The notes below the pieces were generated by a model. The model ran no database searches. It saw nothing but the letters and a program-made list of their open reading frames with translations, and had not been told where the DNA came from. Below, one piece after another: positions 34,783 to 43,694 of a stretch of DNA of 52,693 bases. The stretch comes from an uncultured Lachnospiraceae bacterium (GTDB lineage Bacteria > Bacillota > Clostridia > Lachnospirales > Lachnospiraceae): assembly GCA_902779445.1 (NCBI GenBank), contig CACZBM010000015.1, positions 1-52,693 on the forward strand, written 5' to 3'. Position numbers and translations under genes: made by a program. The first letter of the stretch is position 1, and each line of letters opens with the position of its first letter.

Positions 34783-35988
34783 TTATTCGTTTTCTCCGTT
34801 CCAGACTATCTTTTTATATTTATCAGGGTCTGTGTCTCCCTCAGTGGAGAACATAAGAACCTTGGAATCTTTGTTGAGCTCAAGCGCATTCCTGAGATCG
34901 GCGTACTCGTCAGTCTCCATCAGAGTGCTTAATACTCCCATTCCGACTGCTCCGGACTCTCCGCTTATTACTCTGGGATCGCCCTTTACAGGAGCAGAGA
35001 GCATTCTCATTCCCTTTGCTGCTACCCAGTCAGGGCATGAAAGAAATGCGGTAGCATGATTCCTTAAGATATCCCATCCGATAGTATTGGGCTCGCCACA
35101 GGCAAGGCCGGCCATGATGGTCAGGAGATCTCCGTCAACTATACGGGGTTCGCCGTCTCCGGCAGCTGCACCCTTATAGAGACAAGCAGCGACTTCTGCC
35201 TCCATGATGATGAACTTGGGAGGGTTATCGGGGTATAAATTGGTGAAATATCCTACTACAGCACCGGCAAGGCTTCCTACACCGGCCTGTACGAAAACGT
35301 GAGTCGGGCGATCAATGCCAAGATCTTTTAATCCTTCTGCAGCCTCACCTGCCATGCTTCCGTATCCCTGCATGATCCATGAGGGGATCTCTTCGTATCC
35401 GTCCCATGCGGTATCCTGAACAACCACGCCATGCTCTGTTTCAGCGGCTTCCTTGGCTGCGAGACGTACACAGTCATCATAGTTAAGCTCTTCTATGGTG
35501 ACTTTAGCGCCTTCTTTAGCGATGTTATCAAATCTTGTTTTTGTGCTTCCCTTAGGCATATGGACAACTGCCTTCTGTTTAAGCTTGTTAGCAGCCCATG
35601 CCACACCTCTTCCGTGATTTCCGTCTGTTGCAGTAAAGAATGTAGCCTGTCCAAATTCCTTTTTGAGCTCATCTCCTGTCAGATAATCATAGGTCATATC
35701 CGACACATCTCTGTTGGTCTCTTTAGCGATGTATTTAGCCATTGCAAAGGAACCTCCGAGAACCTTGAATGCGTTTAATCCGAAACGATAGCTCTCGTCC
35801 TTAACACATACAGAACCAAGGCCGAGATAATCAGCCATGCCCTCAAGATGAGCGAGAGGTGTTACTGAGTACTGGGGAAAGCCTTTGTGAAATGCGCGGG
35901 CTTTTTCCACGTTGTCAAGGGACATGACGGAAAGCCACTTATCGTCGCTCTTCGGCATTTTATTCATGACCCATTTGATCTTTTCCAT
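34783..35988 (-). CDS. dpaL: Diaminopropionate ammonia-lyase (YgeX)
   Basis: A 401-residue fold-type II PLP enzyme with the cofactor lysine Lys75 in [13 protein letters not shown] and the [12 protein letters not shown] phosphate-binding neighbourhood. The family converts 2,3-diaminopropionate to pyruvate and two ammonia via aminoacrylate. In anaerobic urate-degrading clusters this step is linked to the final carbon-nitrogen fragment. It has its own promoter (36044-36072) and a GGAG ribosome site. Confidence 0.94.
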   Translation of the reverse strand: MEKIKWVMNKMPKSDDKWLSVMSLDNVEKARAFHKGFPQYSVTPLAHLEGMADYLGLGSVCVKDESYRFGLNAFKVLGGSFAMAKYIAKETNRDVSDMTYDYLTGDELKKEFGQATFFTATDGNHGRGVAWAANKLKQKAVVHMPKGSTKTRFDNIAKEGAKVTIEELNYDDCVRLAAKEAAETEHGVVVQDTAWDGYEEIPSWIMQGYGSMAGEAAEGLKDLGIDRPTHVFVQAGVGSLAGAVVGYFTNLYPDNPPKFIIMEAEVAACLYKGAAAGDGEPRIVDGDLLTIMAGLACGEPNTIGWDILRNHATAFLSCPDWVAAKGMRMLSAPVKGDPRVISGESGAVGMGVLSTLMETDEYADLRNALELNKDSKVLMFSTEGDTDPDKYKKIVWNGENE

Positions 35989-36043
35989 TTCCGACTCCTT
36001 TCACCTAAATAAATTTTAGATACCTAACTTTTTGTTTGGTTTA

Positions 36044-36072
36044 ATAATATTACGTTAATTATGCGTTGTCAA
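36044..36072 (-). promoter_or_regulatory. Promoter of dpaL-ygeY-ygeW-arcC-ridA
   Basis: On the minus strand, TTGACA (36072-36067), a 17-base spacer and TATTAT (36049-36044). It lies in the 149-base gap after ygfK and splits the catabolic genes into at least two transcripts. The gap also holds the element at 36020-36037, shared with the xdh leader. Confidence 0.85.
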
Positions 36073-36087
36073 TAGGATTTTCAAGAG

Positions 36088-36134
36088 ATTCTTCGGGCTA
36101 ACACCCTCAGAATGACATCTTTTCCGAATGTCAT
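36088..36134 (-). other. Paired hairpins after ygfK
   Basis: ATTCTTCGGG (36088-36097) faces CCCTCAGAAT (36104-36113) with a two-base internal mismatch. ATGACAT (36112-36118) pairs with ATGTCAT (36128-36134). They directly follow the ygfK stop, overlap by two bases so may be alternative folds, and lack a U-tract. The first resembles short palindromic repeats common in gut Firmicutes. Confidence 0.5.
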
Positions 36135-36137
36135 ACC

Positions 36138-39125
36138 CTATATAAGGAATCTGTAATACTTCAGTACTGCCTTTACGATTCCGGCGGCGTCTTTTGAGAT
36201 CTTCTCTATTCCGGCGAGGTTCAGCTTTTCCTCTTTTCCATCCAGGCGGAGAAGGAAGCTGTCGTCTCCGAGTACAGCGAATCCATTATTCTTGCTGTTC
36301 TTAAAGTCTTCCTCACTCCAGAAGAGAGTGAACTTATCCTTATAAGGTGCGCCGTTGTAAGGACAGAAGATAGCGCAGTTTCCGCATTCATTACACATTC
36401 CGTCCACATGGAGGACTTCTGCACCCTTCTTACCGCTTACGTGGATCATCACATTTGCTCTGTTAGGACATACATCCGTGCAGACAGCGCAGACGGTAGG
36501 ACATCCAAGACATCTCTTATCGGGTGTTTCCGAGGTATCCTTGCAGACGATTCCCTTCTTATCTATATAAGGTTTTTCATCAGCGGCGATATTCTCTTCT
36601 GTGAACTTATCAAAGCTGATACCGGCAATATCTGCTGCGGCTTTTGCTGCGTCAGAAATGGCTTCCACAACTGTTGCAGGTCCGCGGCGTCCGTCTCCGA
36701 CAGCGTATATTCCGGTAACTCCGGAAAGCATGCAGGCATTTGTGACCGGACGTCCCTTTGCGTCAGTTTCTACTCCTGCGTCCTTAAAGAGGGTGGTGTC
36801 GATCGCTTCGCCTACAGCAGCTATAACTGTATCAGCCGGGATCTCCTGTGTCTTGCCTGTATCGACAGGTGAACGGCGGCCTGACGCATCTGCTTCACCA
36901 AGCTCCATTACAGAACAGGTGAGAACTCCGTCTTTAACACCTACAGGAGCCAGAAGTTCCATGAATTCAACGCCATCCTTAACAGCATCGTTTAATTCTT
37001 CTTCATCTGCCGGCATGTAACGCTTGGTCCTTCTGTATACGAGGCGTACATTCTCAACGCCTTTAGCGCGTTTTGCTGCTCTTGCGGTATCCATAGCGGT
37101 ATTTCCGCCACCGAGGATCACCACGTTCTTTCCGAGATCAAGAGAAGAAGGATCTGACTTCATCTTTGTGAGGAAGTCAACAGCATCCATTGCTTCACCA
37201 TACTTAAGATGTGCATCTCCGTGCTTCCAGGCACCGATAGCCATTATCACATCGGTGAATCCCTGATCTTTTAATTCCTTAACTGACTTTACTTCGGTAC
37301 CGGCCTTTACTTCGGCGCCGTATGAAAGGCAGAGAGAAACGTCTTTATCAATAGCATCGTCGCTTATCCTGAATCCTGGAATGGTATGACGCACGATTCC
37401 ACCAAGGCTTTCCTTCCGCTCGAAGATGGTAACGGGGATGCCTGCTCTTGAAAGGAAGTAAGCAGCTGACAGTCCGGCAGGACCGCCTCCGACAACGGCG
37501 ACCTTTTTATCGGTACGCTTGTCACCGGCCTTCATGGAAGGGAGTACCTTGTCATAAGCTGCTTTTGCGGCAGCAAGCTTTGTCTCTCTTATATGAAGGG
37601 TTTCTTCATAATAGTTTCTCATGCATTTATCACCGCAGTGATGAGGACAGATGGTTCCGGTGATAAACGGAAGTGCATTCTTTTCCAGAATGATACGGAA
37701 TGCTTTTTCCGCATCATTTTCTTCCATAGCCCTGAGATAAGCGGGTATATCCTGATTGATGGGACAGCCCTCGCTGCAGGGTGCAGTAAAACACTCGAAC
37801 AATGGAAGATCTTTTTCTATATGTCTGTTAGGAAGAGGCTTGATATTCTTCTTATAAAGGGGGCTGTCTTTAACTCCCTCATCAAGAGCGTGAAGACGGT
37901 TCAGGTCTATGCCGCTAAACCGGCCGGGATTTATACCCTTAAGGGCATCGCCGATCTGTACAAGTCTCTCATATCCGCCGGGTTTAAGGATGTTTGTGGC
38001 CATGGTGATGGGCCAGATACCTGCATCGAAAAGATCCTTTATATTCTGGATCACTGCACCGCCTGAATAGGAAATGCGGAGCTTTCCGTCAAATTCATCG
38101 GAAACCAGACGGGCAAGGTGTATCGTTAGAGGGAAGAGAGAACGGCCCGCCATGTACATTTCTTCACTGGGCAGCTCGCCGGCTTTCACGTCTACAGGGA
38201 AAGTATTTGTAAGCTTAATGCCGAACTCCAGATCCTTTTCTCCGGAGAGCTTGATAAGTCTCTTGAACATGGGAACAGCGTCAGCCCACTGAAGATCTTC
38301 CTTAAAGTGGTGGTCATCGAATGCGATGTAGTCGAAGCCCAGGCTGTCCAGTCTTTTTCTGGCGTATTCATACCCGAGAAGGGTAGGATTACATTTGATA
38401 TAAGTATGAAGGTGCTTCTCGTTGATAAGATATGTGGCGATCCTCTCGATCTCATCGGGAGGGCAGCCGTGGAGCGTGGATTCTGTTATGGAACTTGAAA
38501 TATTGGAAGAGATACTCTTCACAAAGGCCTCGTCCACGTTCTTAAATCTGCTGAGATTTGAAAGCGCCCAGTCAATAGCTTCCTTGAATGCCTGAGTGTC
38601 TTTTGCTTCCTTCATGTTGTCGATGTAGGTATTGACCTTTTCAGACTTGATACCTTCGAGATCATATCCCACTGACATATTGAATACGAATGCATCGGGA
38701 TCACCGAAGCCGTATTCTTTGGCTAAGAGTTTGCAGGCTACCCATGCATGTACATATTCCGTGAAAGCTTCCGGAACGGTAAGCTCTGTGGACCATTCAC
38801 AGTTATAACATTCATCGCCTGCTGTGATACAGGGTTTATTAACACACTTGGAAAGTTCTTCACCATCCATTATCTGTACAGTCTTCAGCTCGAAAAATCT
38901 GGATCCTGCCACATAGGATGCGATGATATTCTGTGCCAGCTGGGTGTTCGGACCTGCTGCCGGTCCGAAGGGAGATTCAAGTGCCTCATTGAAAATAGGC
39001 ATGCTCTCCTTTCCGGTATGTTTTACAAAGTGCCTGACACCGAAAATGCTGCCATGCTTTTCATGTTCATCGAGGATCCATTCCATCAGATGCTTGAAAG
39101 ACATGGGTCTCATAATGTCGCTCAT
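36138..39125 (-). CDS. ygfK: YgfK, putative selenate-reductase-type flavo/iron-sulfur oxidoreductase
   Basis: A 995-residue multidomain protein. Residues ~1-420 form a dihydroorotate-dehydrogenase-like FMN barrel (GPAAGPNTQLAQN, SGGAVIQNI). A GltD-like region follows with cluster cysteines (CSEGCPINQDIP, CPHHCGDKC), an FAD motif at G546-x-G-x-x-G551 and an NAD(P) motif in ILGGGNTAMDTA. The end carries ferredoxin-type cysteines (CLGCPTVCAVC, CNECGNCAIFC). It probably shuttles electrons between NAD(P)H and a purine ring. AGGAGG precedes the ATG. It is read with ssnA. Confidence 0.93.
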   Translation of the reverse strand: MSDIMRPMSFKHLMEWILDEHEKHGSIFGVRHFVKHTGKESMPIFNEALESPFGPAAGPNTQLAQNIIASYVAGSRFFELKTVQIMDGEELSKCVNKPCITAGDECYNCEWSTELTVPEAFTEYVHAWVACKLLAKEYGFGDPDAFVFNMSVGYDLEGIKSEKVNTYIDNMKEAKDTQAFKEAIDWALSNLSRFKNVDEAFVKSISSNISSSITESTLHGCPPDEIERIATYLINEKHLHTYIKCNPTLLGYEYARKRLDSLGFDYIAFDDHHFKEDLQWADAVPMFKRLIKLSGEKDLEFGIKLTNTFPVDVKAGELPSEEMYMAGRSLFPLTIHLARLVSDEFDGKLRISYSGGAVIQNIKDLFDAGIWPITMATNILKPGGYERLVQIGDALKGINPGRFSGIDLNRLHALDEGVKDSPLYKKNIKPLPNRHIEKDLPLFECFTAPCSEGCPINQDIPAYLRAMEENDAEKAFRIILEKNALPFITGTICPHHCGDKCMRNYYEETLHIRETKLAAAKAAYDKVLPSMKAGDKRTDKKVAVVGGGPAGLSAAYFLSRAGIPVTIFERKESLGGIVRHTIPGFRISDDAIDKDVSLCLSYGAEVKAGTEVKSVKELKDQGFTDVIMAIGAWKHGDAHLKYGEAMDAVDFLTKMKSDPSSLDLGKNVVILGGGNTAMDTARAAKRAKGVENVRLVYRRTKRYMPADEEELNDAVKDGVEFMELLAPVGVKDGVLTCSVMELGEADASGRRSPVDTGKTQEIPADTVIAAVGEAIDTTLFKDAGVETDAKGRPVTNACMLSGVTGIYAVGDGRRGPATVVEAISDAAKAAADIAGISFDKFTEENIAADEKPYIDKKGIVCKDTSETPDKRCLGCPTVCAVCTDVCPNRANVMIHVSGKKGAEVLHVDGMCNECGNCAIFCPYNGAPYKDKFTLFWSEEDFKNSKNNGFAVLGDDSFLLRLDGKEEKLNLAGIEKISKDAAGIVKAVLKYYRFLI

Positions 39126-39158
39126 TCTCTACTTCCTCCTACTCAATACTTTCTGTGA

Positions 39159-40499
39159 TCAATACTTTCTGTTATTAAGATCGCCCCAGAGCCCTTTACT
39201 CTGCTCCATTACCCAGGCGTTTATCTTTTCTTCATCTATTCCCACGAATTCGCGGTCTTTATAAAGAACTTTTCCGTTTATTACAGTGGTGGTGCAGTGC
39301 CTGCCCATCATTCCGAATATCATGTGCCCGTCGATATTCTCATTTGAGAAAGGTGTGAAGGGCTTGTAATCCATTACGATCACATCTGCTGCTGCACCTT
39401 CGCGGATGATACCGATCGGACGGCCGAAATATTTCTCGGCGATCTTCCTGTTATTATCGAAGAGCATCTGTACTCCCTCGCCCCATGCCACATTGGGAAG
39501 AGCTGCATTGTGGCGCTGGATTATCAGGAATACCTTCAGGCTTTCCAGCATATCATGGGTATATGCGTCGGTACCCATTCCTACGGTTATGCCCTTTTTG
39601 ATCATCTGCAGTACCGGTGCACAGCCAACAGCATTTCCCATATTAGATTCGGGATTATTTACTGTCATGGTGCCGGTTTCCTTGATGATATCCATTTCTG
39701 CGGGACTTACATGTATGCAGTGGCCCAGCAATGTCTTTTCTCCCAGGATACCGTTATAAAGAAGGCGGTTAACGGGGCGGCAGCCGTAATTGCGGAGGCT
39801 GTCATATACATCATTCATACCTTCTGCCACATGGATATGGAATCCGGTCATTCCGTCATTGGCCTTTACCATCTTTTCAAAGGTTTTGTCAGAAATGGTG
39901 AAAAGTGCATGTCCGCCAAACATGGCCTTTATCATGCTGTCATTTTCATCCTTTGCCCACTTGGCGAAATCGGCATTTTCTTTGATACCCTGCTCGGTCT
40001 TTTCTTCGCCGTCACGTTCTGATACTTCATAGCAGAGACATGAGCGGATACCGATCTCCTTTACCACGTCCTTGATGGCGAAGAGTGATCCGGGGATCTC
40101 CCCGAAGCTCGCATGATGATCAAATATGGTGGTTACTCCGTCCCGTATGCAGTCAAGCACTGTTGCATAAGCGCTGGCCTTTGTGCGGTCCAGAGTGAGC
40201 TTTCTGTCTATTGCCCACCACATGCCCTCAAGGATCTCGAGGAAATTAGTGGGATTGTTGCCGTCAATGGAGAGTCCCCTTGCAAGCCCGGAGTATATAT
40301 GGGTATGGGCATTGATGAGACCCGGCATTATTACCCCTCCCCTGGCATCTACAAATTCAGCATCAGGATATTTTTTCTTTAATTCCTGATAATCCCCGGC
40401 TTCCTTGATGGTGTCACCGTCTATTACAACGGCTCCATCCTTAAACCAGGGATTTTTCTCATCTCTTGTGATGAGCATTCCGTTACCGATCAAAAGCAT
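39159..40499 (-). CDS. ssnA: SsnA-type amidohydrolase (aminohydrolase)
   Basis: A 446-residue metal-dependent deaminase/amidohydrolase with His65-x-His67 (NAHTHIYSG), a GFHIHVAEG strand, an LLGHCIHV metal histidine and the catalytic MGTDAYTHD aspartate. The SsnA family is linked to guanine-deaminase and chlorohydrolase-like proteins and always travels with ygfK. It is first of the minus-strand purine genes, with AAAGGAGG before the ATG. Its 3' end carries a 16-base-period duplication that includes the stop codon. Confidence 0.92.
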   Translation of the reverse strand: MLLIGNGMLITRDEKNPWFKDGAVVIDGDTIKEAGDYQELKKKYPDAEFVDARGGVIMPGLINAHTHIYSGLARGLSIDGNNPTNFLEILEGMWWAIDRKLTLDRTKASAYATVLDCIRDGVTTIFDHHASFGEIPGSLFAIKDVVKEIGIRSCLCYEVSERDGEEKTEQGIKENADFAKWAKDENDSMIKAMFGGHALFTISDKTFEKMVKANDGMTGFHIHVAEGMNDVYDSLRNYGCRPVNRLLYNGILGEKTLLGHCIHVSPAEMDIIKETGTMTVNNPESNMGNAVGCAPVLQMIKKGITVGMGTDAYTHDMLESLKVFLIIQRHNAALPNVAWGEGVQMLFDNNRKIAEKYFGRPIGIIREGAAADVIVMDYKPFTPFSNENIDGHMIFGMMGRHCTTTVINGKVLYKDREFVGIDEEKINAWVMEQSKGLWGDLNNRKY

Positions 40500-40569
40500 T
40501 TGAATGACCTCCTTTCTGAGATACGATCACGATAAACTGATTAGTTTTATTTTGATAAAAAAATGTATG

Positions 40570-40611
40570 TTGACTAAATTATTTTTTGCTTGATATGATT
40601 ATATATCATAT
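40570..40611 (+). promoter_or_regulatory. Promoter and candidate operator of the PAS/HTH regulator
   Basis: TTGACT (40570-40575), an 18-base spacer and TATGAT (40594-40599). A perfect inverted repeat ATATGAT-N5-ATCATAT spans 40593-40611 and covers the -10 box, as an operator would. A minus-strand TATAAT also falls inside it (40603-40598), so the same site could control ssnA. Confidence 0.7.
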
Positions 40612-40643
40612 AAAACAAACGGTCACTGGCCGGGAGGTGTCCC

Positions 40644-41279
40644 ATGACAAAAAGTCAGATTGATTTCTATACACGCCTTGCAAAAGGTATTGCTGCCCAG
40701 TTTGGCAGCAGCTGTGAAACAGTGGTTCATGATCTGTCGAATAAAGATCACGATCACTCTATCGTCGCCATAGAAAACGGACATGTGACGGGGAGAAGCA
40801 TAGGGGACGGTCCGTCCCATATAGTTCTGGAATCCCTTCAGCACAGCAAGGAAAACTTAAATGATAAGCTTTCGTATCTTACCCGCACCAACGATGGAAA
40901 GATATTAAAGTCGAGTACCATATATATCCGTGACGAAAAGGGAAAAGTCGTCGGGATATTTGGTATAAACTTTGATATCTCATTTCTGCATATGATGGAC
41001 GATCACATCAGGCGCTTCATGGATACAGATAAGCCGGAGAATCCTCCGGAATCCATAATGCCAAATGTTTCGGATCTTCTGGATGAGCTTATCGAACAGG
41101 CTCTTAAGATCACCGGAAAACCGGTCTCCATGATGACCAAGGAAGATAAGGTCACTGTCATCAAGTACCTGAACGATACGGGAGCTTTCCTTATCACCAA
41201 GTCCGGGCCTAAAGTATGCAGCATTCTCAATATTTCAAAGTACACTCTCTATAGCTATCTGGATGAGATAAAGTCTTGA
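40644..41279 (+). CDS. YheO-like PAS and HTH transcriptional regulator
   Basis: A 211-residue regulator. The N-terminal ~120 residues form a YheO-type PAS domain (SCETVVHDLSN, RDEKGKVVGIFGINFDIS), and the C-terminal ~60 form the matching HTH domain (FLITKSGPKVCSILNISKYTLYSYLDEI). Such regulators are thought to sense a small ligand. Being divergent from ssnA and next to the permease, it is the prime candidate regulator of the purine genes (inference). Confidence 0.88.
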   Translation: MTKSQIDFYTRLAKGIAAQFGSSCETVVHDLSNKDHDHSIVAIENGHVTGRSIGDGPSHIVLESLQHSKENLNDKLSYLTRTNDGKILKSSTIYIRDEKGKVVGIFGINFDISFLHMMDDHIRRFMDTDKPENPPESIMPNVSDLLDELIEQALKITGKPVSMMTKEDKVTVIKYLNDTGAFLITKSGPKVCSILNISKYTLYSYLDEIKS

Positions 41280-41292
41280 GCATATCGGAGTA

Positions 41293-41330
41293 TAGTAAAC
41301 GACAAAGCATCTAAACTTTGTCGTTTACTA
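41293..41330. terminator. Bidirectional terminator
   Basis: A perfect 15-bp stem (41293-41307 with 41316-41330) with an 8-base loop separates the convergent regulator and permease genes. Short T or A tracts on the two sides could allow weak termination in both directions. Confidence 0.75.
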
Positions 41331-41346
41331 TTTAGGGTGGTATATA

Positions 41347-42753
41347 TTATTCGTTATCTTTCTTTTCTTCTTCTCCCACTACAGGAGCATCACTGTGCTG
41401 TACTTCGTACTTTGCAGGATCCTTAGGCAGGCAGATCTCCATTACAAGTCCTACTACGAAAACTCCGGCTACCATGTTATTTGCAAATATCTCGCCAATG
41501 ATGGGAGGAAGATTATCGAAGAAACCTTCAACCTGTGTAACACCTACTCCAAGACAGATAGATGTAGCAGCGATAAGGGTGTTTCTGTTATTGAGCCCTG
41601 CTTCCTGCATCATCTTAATGCCGGCCATCATGATGGAACCAAACATGATAACTGTACATCCGCCAAGTACGCAGTCAGGAAGAGTGGTGAAGAATGCTCC
41701 GATGGGAGGGAAAAGACCTCCGAGGATCATTGCAAGAGCTCCGAACATGATACAGAAGCGGTTAACAACATGTGTCATGGAAATAAGTCCAACATTCTGG
41801 CTGAATGAAGTGATGGGTGAGCATCCGAAGACACCGCCGGAAATAGCTGAAATAAATCCGTCAACGCAGAGTGAACCGGAAACTTCCTTTGCGGTTATGT
41901 CACGGTTAAGACCTCCGGTACAGGTTGCTGTGGTATCACCGATGGTTTCAACTGCAGAAACGATGAAAACCAGGCAGAATGAAAGGATAGCGCCGGGCTG
42001 GAACTTTGGTGTATAGGCAAATACTCTGGGGATCGCAATGACACCCATCTCACCTATAACTTCTCCGAGCTTTCCAAAGTCAACCATTCCGAAGAAGATA
42101 GATACAAAGTAGCCGACTATCATACCGAGAAGAACGTAAAGCTGCTTTCCGATACCTTTAAGTGTGGTATGGAAAATAAGAGCCGCAACAAGTGTGATAA
42201 GAGCCACCAGAAGGTTCTGCCATGATCCCAGAGGGAATGCGCTTGATGAACCGAATGATGAAACACCTACGTTCAGGATGCTGAGTCCGATGGATACAAC
42301 GACGCAGGCTGAAAGAATGGGAGATATGATCTTTCTCCAATACTGTGCGGTAAGACCAAGGATACCCTCGAAAATACCTCCGACTATGATACCGCCGACC
42401 ATGATGCCGTAATCCTGGGTTGCTGTAGCAAGGCAGGCTGCAAGGAATGTAAAGGAAAGTCCCATTACAACCGGCAGTCCGGAACCTATCTTCCAGATAG
42501 GATAGAGCTGGATGAGGGTGCCGATACCGGCGATTATCATACAGTTCTGTAAAAGATGTGCTGTTTCAACAGCTGAGAAAGGCTGACCGTTATAGGTAGC
42601 TGCACCCGCAATGATGATAAGCGGGGTGATGTTGGCTACGAACATAGCAAGAACGTGCTGCAGACCGAAAGGAATGGCTTTTCCTACCGGAACCAGACCG
42701 TCAAGCTTATAGATATTCTCGATCTTAGCTTCCCCATGTTTTGAATTATCCAT
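41347..42753 (-). CDS. NCS2 family purine (urate/xanthine) permease
   Basis: A 468-residue nucleobase:cation symporter-2 protein with about 14 hydrophobic segments, the QHVLAMFVAN first helix, the SAVETIGDT substrate-site helix and the SFSQNVGLI signature. It imports xanthine, uric acid or related purines with protons; the exact specificity is not readable. The upstream leader has no recognisable purine riboswitch. An AGGAGGG ribosome site precedes the ATG. Confidence 0.92.
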   Translation of the reverse strand: MDNSKHGEAKIENIYKLDGLVPVGKAIPFGLQHVLAMFVANITPLIIIAGAATYNGQPFSAVETAHLLQNCMIIAGIGTLIQLYPIWKIGSGLPVVMGLSFTFLAACLATATQDYGIMVGGIIVGGIFEGILGLTAQYWRKIISPILSACVVVSIGLSILNVGVSSFGSSSAFPLGSWQNLLVALITLVAALIFHTTLKGIGKQLYVLLGMIVGYFVSIFFGMVDFGKLGEVIGEMGVIAIPRVFAYTPKFQPGAILSFCLVFIVSAVETIGDTTATCTGGLNRDITAKEVSGSLCVDGFISAISGGVFGCSPITSFSQNVGLISMTHVVNRFCIMFGALAMILGGLFPPIGAFFTTLPDCVLGGCTVIMFGSIMMAGIKMMQEAGLNNRNTLIAATSICLGVGVTQVEGFFDNLPPIIGEIFANNMVAGVFVVGLVMEICLPKDPAKYEVQHSDAPVVGEEEKKDNE

Positions 42754-42798
42754 GAATAATCCCTCCTAAAAAATATTTTTGCTAAAAACTTTTCTTGC

Positions 42799-42827
42799 AT
42801 CATACAAAAAGTTTTGCAAAAAAGCAA
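42799..42827 (-). promoter_or_regulatory. Putative promoter of the purine permease
   Basis: On the minus strand, TTGCTT (42827-42822), a 17-base spacer and TATGAT (42804-42799). The rest of the 230-base gap (42754-42983) is very AT-rich and otherwise holds only the terminator at 42952-42974. Confidence 0.6.
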
Positions 42828-42951
42828 GGGTTATGCGTGATATTCAACAAAAATATTTTATAGCTTCTTTATTTTATGTTCAATACTTATAAATGAAAAA
42901 TTTTTAGATGCTTAGAAATATAGTTATTTTGATGTGTTTATATGACAAAAA

Positions 42952-42974
42952 AGCTGCCGCTTTATGCGGCAGCT
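42952..42974 (-). terminator. Terminator after the ModE-like gene
   Basis: AGCTGCCGC pairs with GCGGCAGCT around a 5-base loop and is followed on the minus strand by TTTTTTG. It ends the single-gene transcript of the regulator at 42984-43331. Confidence 0.9.
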
Positions 42975-42983
42975 GGTGAGACT

Positions 42984-43331
42984 TTACATGAAATCCTTAA
43001 AAGACTCTTCAAATATGGAATTACCGTATTCCAGTAATTTTTTACAATACTGCTCATAGGCTTCCAGGATTTTTCGTCCTTCATCGGTAAGCACGGCGCC
43101 TCCTCCGTTTTTACCACCGGTGCTGGATTCAACGAGACTGATGCCAAGACCTTTTTCAGAATTCTTAATAATGGTCCAGGCCTTTGAGTATGCCATGGCC
43201 ATCGACTTTGCAGCAGCCCGCAGAGAATGGTGCTCGTCTATGCAGCGCAGAAGTTCAGCGATACCGGGACCGAAGCACTTTTGCTCATTAAATACTCTGA
43301 CGGACATTACTGGGTGGAGTTTCTTGTCCAT
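42984..43331 (-). CDS. ModE-like winged-helix regulator (LysR-type HTH only)
   Basis: A 115-residue protein consisting of the ModE/LysR winged HTH (GPGIAELLRCIDEHHSLRAA, AMAYSKAWTIIKNSEKGLG, LVESSTGGKNGGGAVLT) and a short helical tail. It lacks the molybdate-binding MOP domains of full ModE. Placed divergent from the molybdenum-hydroxylase maturation operon, it likely controls that operon and perhaps itself. Sensing of Mo or Se is inference. Confidence 0.88.
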   Translation of the reverse strand: MDKKLHPVMSVRVFNEQKCFGPGIAELLRCIDEHHSLRAAAKSMAMAYSKAWTIIKNSEKGLGISLVESSTGGKNGGGAVLTDEGRKILEAYEQYCKKLLEYGNSIFEESFKDFM

Positions 43332-43364
43332 AAATACCTCCCTTCATAATATACGGATGAAAAA

Positions 43365-43415
43365 ATTATACATAGGGGATATTCCCTTGTAAAGGACGGA
43401 AAGGTCTGTTACAAT
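43365..43415. promoter_or_regulatory. Back-to-back promoters sharing one -35 region
   Basis: Plus strand: TTGTAA (43387-43392), 17 bases, TACAAT (43410-43415), driving DUF3343-yqeC-yqeB-selD. Minus strand: TTTACA (43393-43388), 17 bases, TATAAT (43370-43365), driving the ModE-like gene. The two -35 hexamers overlap by five bases, so polymerase should occupy only one at a time. Confidence 0.82.
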
Positions 43416-43457
43416 CGCCTTGATATTTTCGAGAAAACAACGTAGGATTTTTGACCG

Positions 43458-43694
43458 ATGAGGGAAAAGAGGCTTTGTATTGTCGTTACCTTTCACACCA
43501 CGGCAGAGGCAATGGCAACAGAAAAGGTGTGTAGGGAAAGAGAACTTGACGGCAGGCTTATCACTGTACCAAGGGTTCTTACTGCTGACTGCGGTATTGC
43601 CTGGTGTGGTCCGGTGAGTACGCGTTATGGGGTGGAATCTGCTCTTAACGAAAAAAAGATCGAATTTGAAGAGATTCATGAACTGGAGATGTGA
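43458..43694 (+). CDS. DUF3343 putative selenium/sulfur carrier protein
   Basis: A 78-residue small protein of the DUF3343 family, with two cysteines in ADCGIAWCGP that suit a role in carrying selenide or persulfide. Family members are found with yedF and selD in selenium-using anaerobes. It is the first gene of the maturation operon, and yqeC begins directly after its stop. Confidence 0.85.
   Translation: MREKRLCIVVTFHTTAEAMATEKVCRERELDGRLITVPRVLTADCGIAWCGPVSTRYGVESALNEKKIEFEEIHELEM

Noticed and set aside
42754..42983. Possible purine riboswitch upstream of the purine permease
   Set aside because: The conserved junction and loop sequences of the purine aptamer are not present; the gap is AT-rich with only a promoter-like pair and a terminator.
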